6,850 bases of DNA from an uncultured Candidatus Melainabacteria bacterium (GTDB lineage: Bacteria > Cyanobacteriota > Vampirovibrionia > Gastranaerophilales > Gastranaerophilaceae). The stretch is from NCBI GenBank assembly GCA_934773085.1, contig CAKVMU010000093.1, positions 1 through 6,850 of the forward strand, written 5' to 3'. The position numbers and the translations under genes were made by a program. The notes under the pieces were generated by a model. That model saw only the letters and a list, made by a program, of their open reading frames with translations, had not been told where the DNA came from and searched no databases. Positions 5,350-6,850 of this stretch are shown here, in pieces. The number at the start of each line of letters is the position of its first letter. Position 1 is the first letter of the stretch.

Positions 5350-6046
5350 TTTATTAAATGTTTTCTCAAACACAAATCAAGCCGCTTGGTACCTTTTATT
5401 AATCGCATCATTTGCGGGTGGGGTTATCGCTTCTATCTCGCCATGCTCACTTGCAATGTTGCCATTAATCATTGGTTACGTCGGCGGATATTCTAAAGAA
5501 ACTCCATTCAGAACTTTTGTTCAGCTCTGCTGCTTCATACTAGGAACAGCAATAGTTTTTACAACCATAGGAATTATTTGCGCACTCACAGGAAGCGTTT
5601 TTGCTTCTGCAATGGGAGGATATTTCACCGTTTTAATAACATCCTTACTGTTAGTTATGGGACTCAAGTTACTCGGAATATTAGACTTTGAAACCCCTAC
5701 AATTGTAAAAGCTATGCCGACAAATTCGACAAATTCAATATTCCTTTATCCGATATTACTGGGTATAACTTTTGCTCTTGCGGGAACACCTTGCTCAACG
5801 CCAATTCTTGCAGGAATAATGGCCTTCGCTGCTATTGGCAAAAATATAATTTTGGCAATAGCTATGCTATTCTTGTTTGCTTTGGGACAAGGAATTATTC
5901 TCATTATTGCGGGATTGTTCACTTCAAGTCTAAAAAATATGAAATCTGTCGCTGCTTTTACCGAAGCTTTGTTAAAAGCCAGCGGAATTCTGTTAATATT
6001 GGTAGCTCTTTTCCTTTTCTGGAAAACTTTCTCGCCACTAATCTAA
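5342..6046 (+). CDS. ccdA: CcdA-type cytochrome c biogenesis / thiol electron-transfer membrane protein
   Basis: This 234-residue inner-membrane protein belongs to the DsbD transmembrane domain/CcdA family, which passes electrons from cytoplasmic thioredoxin to thiol proteins outside. About six hydrophobic segments are visible: 17-36, 58-80, 92-112, 135-160, 168-192 and 208-228. The two reactive cysteines sit in family motifs, one in each half: ISPCSLAMLPLIIGY (32-46, C35) and ALAGTPCSTPILAG (145-158, C151). Extra cysteines are at 63, 64 and 80. Length matches stand-alone CcdA. The start ATG overlaps the stop region of the thioredoxin-like gene by 8 bp, with AAAGGA at 5328-5333 as ribosome binding site, so the two are coupled and work together. 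Its last 9 bases overlap the end of the convergent C_GCAxxG gene, and no terminator is seen. Confidence 0.9.
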   Translation: MDSLLNVFSNTNQAAWYLLLIASFAGGVIASISPCSLAMLPLIIGYVGGYSKETPFRTFVQLCCFILGTAIVFTTIGIICALTGSVFASAMGGYFTVLITSLLLVMGLKLLGILDFETPTIVKAMPTNSTNSIFLYPILLGITFALAGTPCSTPILAGIMAFAAIGKNIILAIAMLFLFALGQGIILIIAGLFTSSLKNMKSVAAFTEALLKASGILLILVALFLFWKTFSPLI

Positions 6047-6484
6047 GAGCCTTTGTTCAATAATTTGAGCAGCTGTTCTAATAAAATGTTCACAAGGACG
6101 CTCTTGATAATATTGAGAAGTTCTCTTTGACGGCATTGGAGAATCCGCCCCGTCAGGAAGATTCAATAGTTCACGACAGATAATAGTTTTGTGACAATCT
6201 TTAAACTCAGATGCTAAATTCTGTATCAACTCGTAATGGCGAGCCTTGACCTCGTCATTATTTGGTTCAGTATATCCCTTCAGTAACCCTGCAACTGCAA
6301 ACATTGCACTTACTGCACCACAAACTTCACGCAATCTGCCCATTCCGCCACCAAAAGATGATGAAAGTTTGAGAGCAGTATCTTTATCAAAACCCAACTC
6401 GGTTGCAAACGTCAAAAATACTGATTGAGCGCAATTGTAACCGGATTTAAAATAACTTACAGCCTTGTCTGAATAAGATTCCAT
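6038..6484 (-). CDS. C_GCAxxG_C_C-family probable redox protein
   Basis: This 148-residue soluble protein matches a family of about 140 residues recognised by conserved cysteines and thought to be redox-active; the reaction is not known. Visible motifs are GYNCAQSV (15-22, C18), FGGGMGRLREVCGAVSAM (44-61, C55), DCHKTIICRELL (96-107, C97 and C103), and RPCEHFI (129-135, C131). The family motif CGAxxG here ends in alanine (CGAVSA). No signal peptide or membrane span is seen, so it should be cytoplasmic. Members often lie near transporter genes, which fits the neighbouring ccdA. It converges on ccdA with a 9-bp overlap of the 3' ends. Start ATG 6484 lacks a good ribosome binding site (only GGA, 3 nt away), but a -10-like TAGAAT lies exactly 6 bases upstream, as for pabB. 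Confidence 0.85.
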   Translation of the reverse strand: MESYSDKAVSYFKSGYNCAQSVFLTFATELGFDKDTALKLSSSFGGGMGRLREVCGAVSAMFAVAGLLKGYTEPNNDEVKARHYELIQNLASEFKDCHKTIICRELLNLPDGADSPMPSKRTSQYYQERPCEHFIRTAAQIIEQRLLD

Positions 6485-6490
6485 ATATCC

Positions 6491-6496
6491 ATTCTA
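6491..6496 (-). promoter_or_regulatory. Possible -10 box of the C_GCAxxG gene, leaderless geometry
   Basis: TAGAAT on the minus strand (5/6 match) is separated from ATG 6484 by six bases, so transcription would begin at the start codon. The -35 position 17 bp upstream reads TTCATT, a weak match. Confidence 0.4.
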
Positions 6497-6566
6497 AACC
6501 AAAGCGTATAAAAAATGAACAAATAAATTTTTATATCGTTATACAAATATAAAACATTTAGTAAGA

Positions 6567-6575
6567 AGAAGGAGG
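6567..6575 (+). promoter_or_regulatory. Strong ribosome binding site of the cysteine-rich membrane protein
   Basis: GAAGGAGG and flanking A's lie 7 nt before ATG 6583. A nearer ATG at 6578 runs into a stop after 8 codons, so 6583 is the start. AT-rich DNA upstream (6500-6560) contains TATAAA-like boxes, but no convincing -35 and -10 pair. Confidence 0.8.
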
Positions 6576-6582
6576 ACATGAT

Positions 6583-6850
6583 ATGTCAGAAGAACACAAT
6601 GTAGAAGTTAAAGAAGAAAAATGTAACTGTTTTTGCCATTCAAAAGGTTTTAGAAAGTTTTTGGTTATTGCAACCGGTACTTTCGTAGGTGTTTATTGCG
6701 CACTTTGTTTGTTTACAGCTATACATAGACCGCCTATGCCTGCTCCGTGCCCTTGCGGTTGCCCTATGATGCGTCCGCCGGTAGCTCATCCAGCCGACTT
6801 TGCAAGAATGGACAAAGGTCCAAGAGGTGATTTTCATAAAAAAATGATAA
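6583..6850 (+). CDS. Unrecognised cysteine-rich single-span membrane protein (3' end beyond window)
   Basis: I do not recognise this gene. The first 89 codons are open to the window edge. The acidic and basic N-terminal tail (1-24) contains KCNCFCHS with cysteines 14, 16 and 18. A hydrophobic span covers about 25-47 and includes C39 and C42. A proline-rich stretch (49-69) holds PCPCGCP with cysteines 56, 58 and 60, and a charged tail with PRGDFHKK (80-87) follows. Eight cysteines in 89 residues, arranged as CxCxC on both sides of one membrane span, suggest metal binding or thiol chemistry, but this is inference. The strong ribosome binding site and normal codon use support a real, expressed gene. 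It diverges from the C_GCAxxG redox gene across 98 bp. With no lipobox pattern or typical cleavage site, an anchored protein with the N-terminus inside is the likeliest topology. Confidence 0.75.
   Translation, partial: MSEEHNVEVKEEKCNCFCHSKGFRKFLVIATGTFVGVYCALCLFTAIHRPPMPAPCPCGCPMMRPPVAHPADFARMDKGPRGDFHKKMI

Noticed and set aside
5791..6063. 90-codon plus-strand frame inside ccdA
   Set aside because: It is a shifted frame of ccdA. The ccdA frame has the family motifs and is intact, so there is no frameshift.
6578..6604. ATG at 6578 as a start or leader peptide
   Set aside because: It encodes only 8 codons, sits too close to the ribosome binding site (2 nt), and is better explained as chance next to ATG 6583.
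6640..6837. 65-codon minus-strand reading frame
   Set aside because: It is antisense to the cysteine-rich gene, which has a strong ribosome binding site and membrane-protein features; the minus frame has neither.

Overview
The window reads as chromosomal DNA of an AT-rich, Gram-negative-type bacterium. An outer-membrane efflux channel, an EmrA-type periplasmic adaptor and a CcdA/thioredoxin pair all imply two membranes. Most genes have clear GGAG-type ribosome binding sites, and all genes read with the standard code. The gene style is compatible with a gut Gastranaerophilales (Vampirovibrionia/Melainabacteria)-like organism, but that is a guess; no rRNA or other marker gene is present. No tRNA, rRNA, insertion sequence, CRISPR array or phage gene was seen.

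Region 1 (1-2745) is a drug- or toxin-efflux locus. On the minus strand a NodT/TolC-type outer-membrane factor runs off the left edge. On the plus strand a MarR-family regulator is followed after 10 bp by an EmrA/HlyD-type membrane fusion protein. The 317 bp between the divergent genes hold three and a half copies of a ~51-bp tandem repeat, a pair of face-to-back promoters, and two adjacent 18-bp inverted repeats that sit on them. The simplest reading is that the MarR protein represses both its own operon and the outer-membrane gene. The inner-membrane pump is not in view. The operon ends at a probable intrinsic terminator.

Region 2 (2722-4846) is a two-gene p-aminobenzoate (folate) operon: a compact PabB-PabC fusion overlapping by 10 bp a PabA glutamine amidotransferase that starts with GTG. 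Together they would convert chorismate and glutamine to p-aminobenzoate. The pabB promoter places the predicted transcript start on the A of the ATG, so this mRNA looks leaderless.

Region 3 (4886-6484) is a thiol-redox group. A membrane-anchored thioredoxin-like protein (CYEC) overlaps by 8 bp a CcdA-type electron-transfer membrane protein. A convergent gene for a C_GCAxxG_C_C-family redox protein overlaps the ccdA 3' end by 9 bp. CcdA would carry electrons from cytoplasmic thioredoxin to the anchored thioredoxin-like domain; the third protein's role is unknown.

Region 4 (6567-6850) is the start of an unrecognised cysteine-rich single-span membrane protein that runs off the right edge. I see no clear new system. 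The best leads are the repeat-bearing divergent control region, the two leaderless-looking starts, and the redox cluster with its cysteine-rich neighbour.
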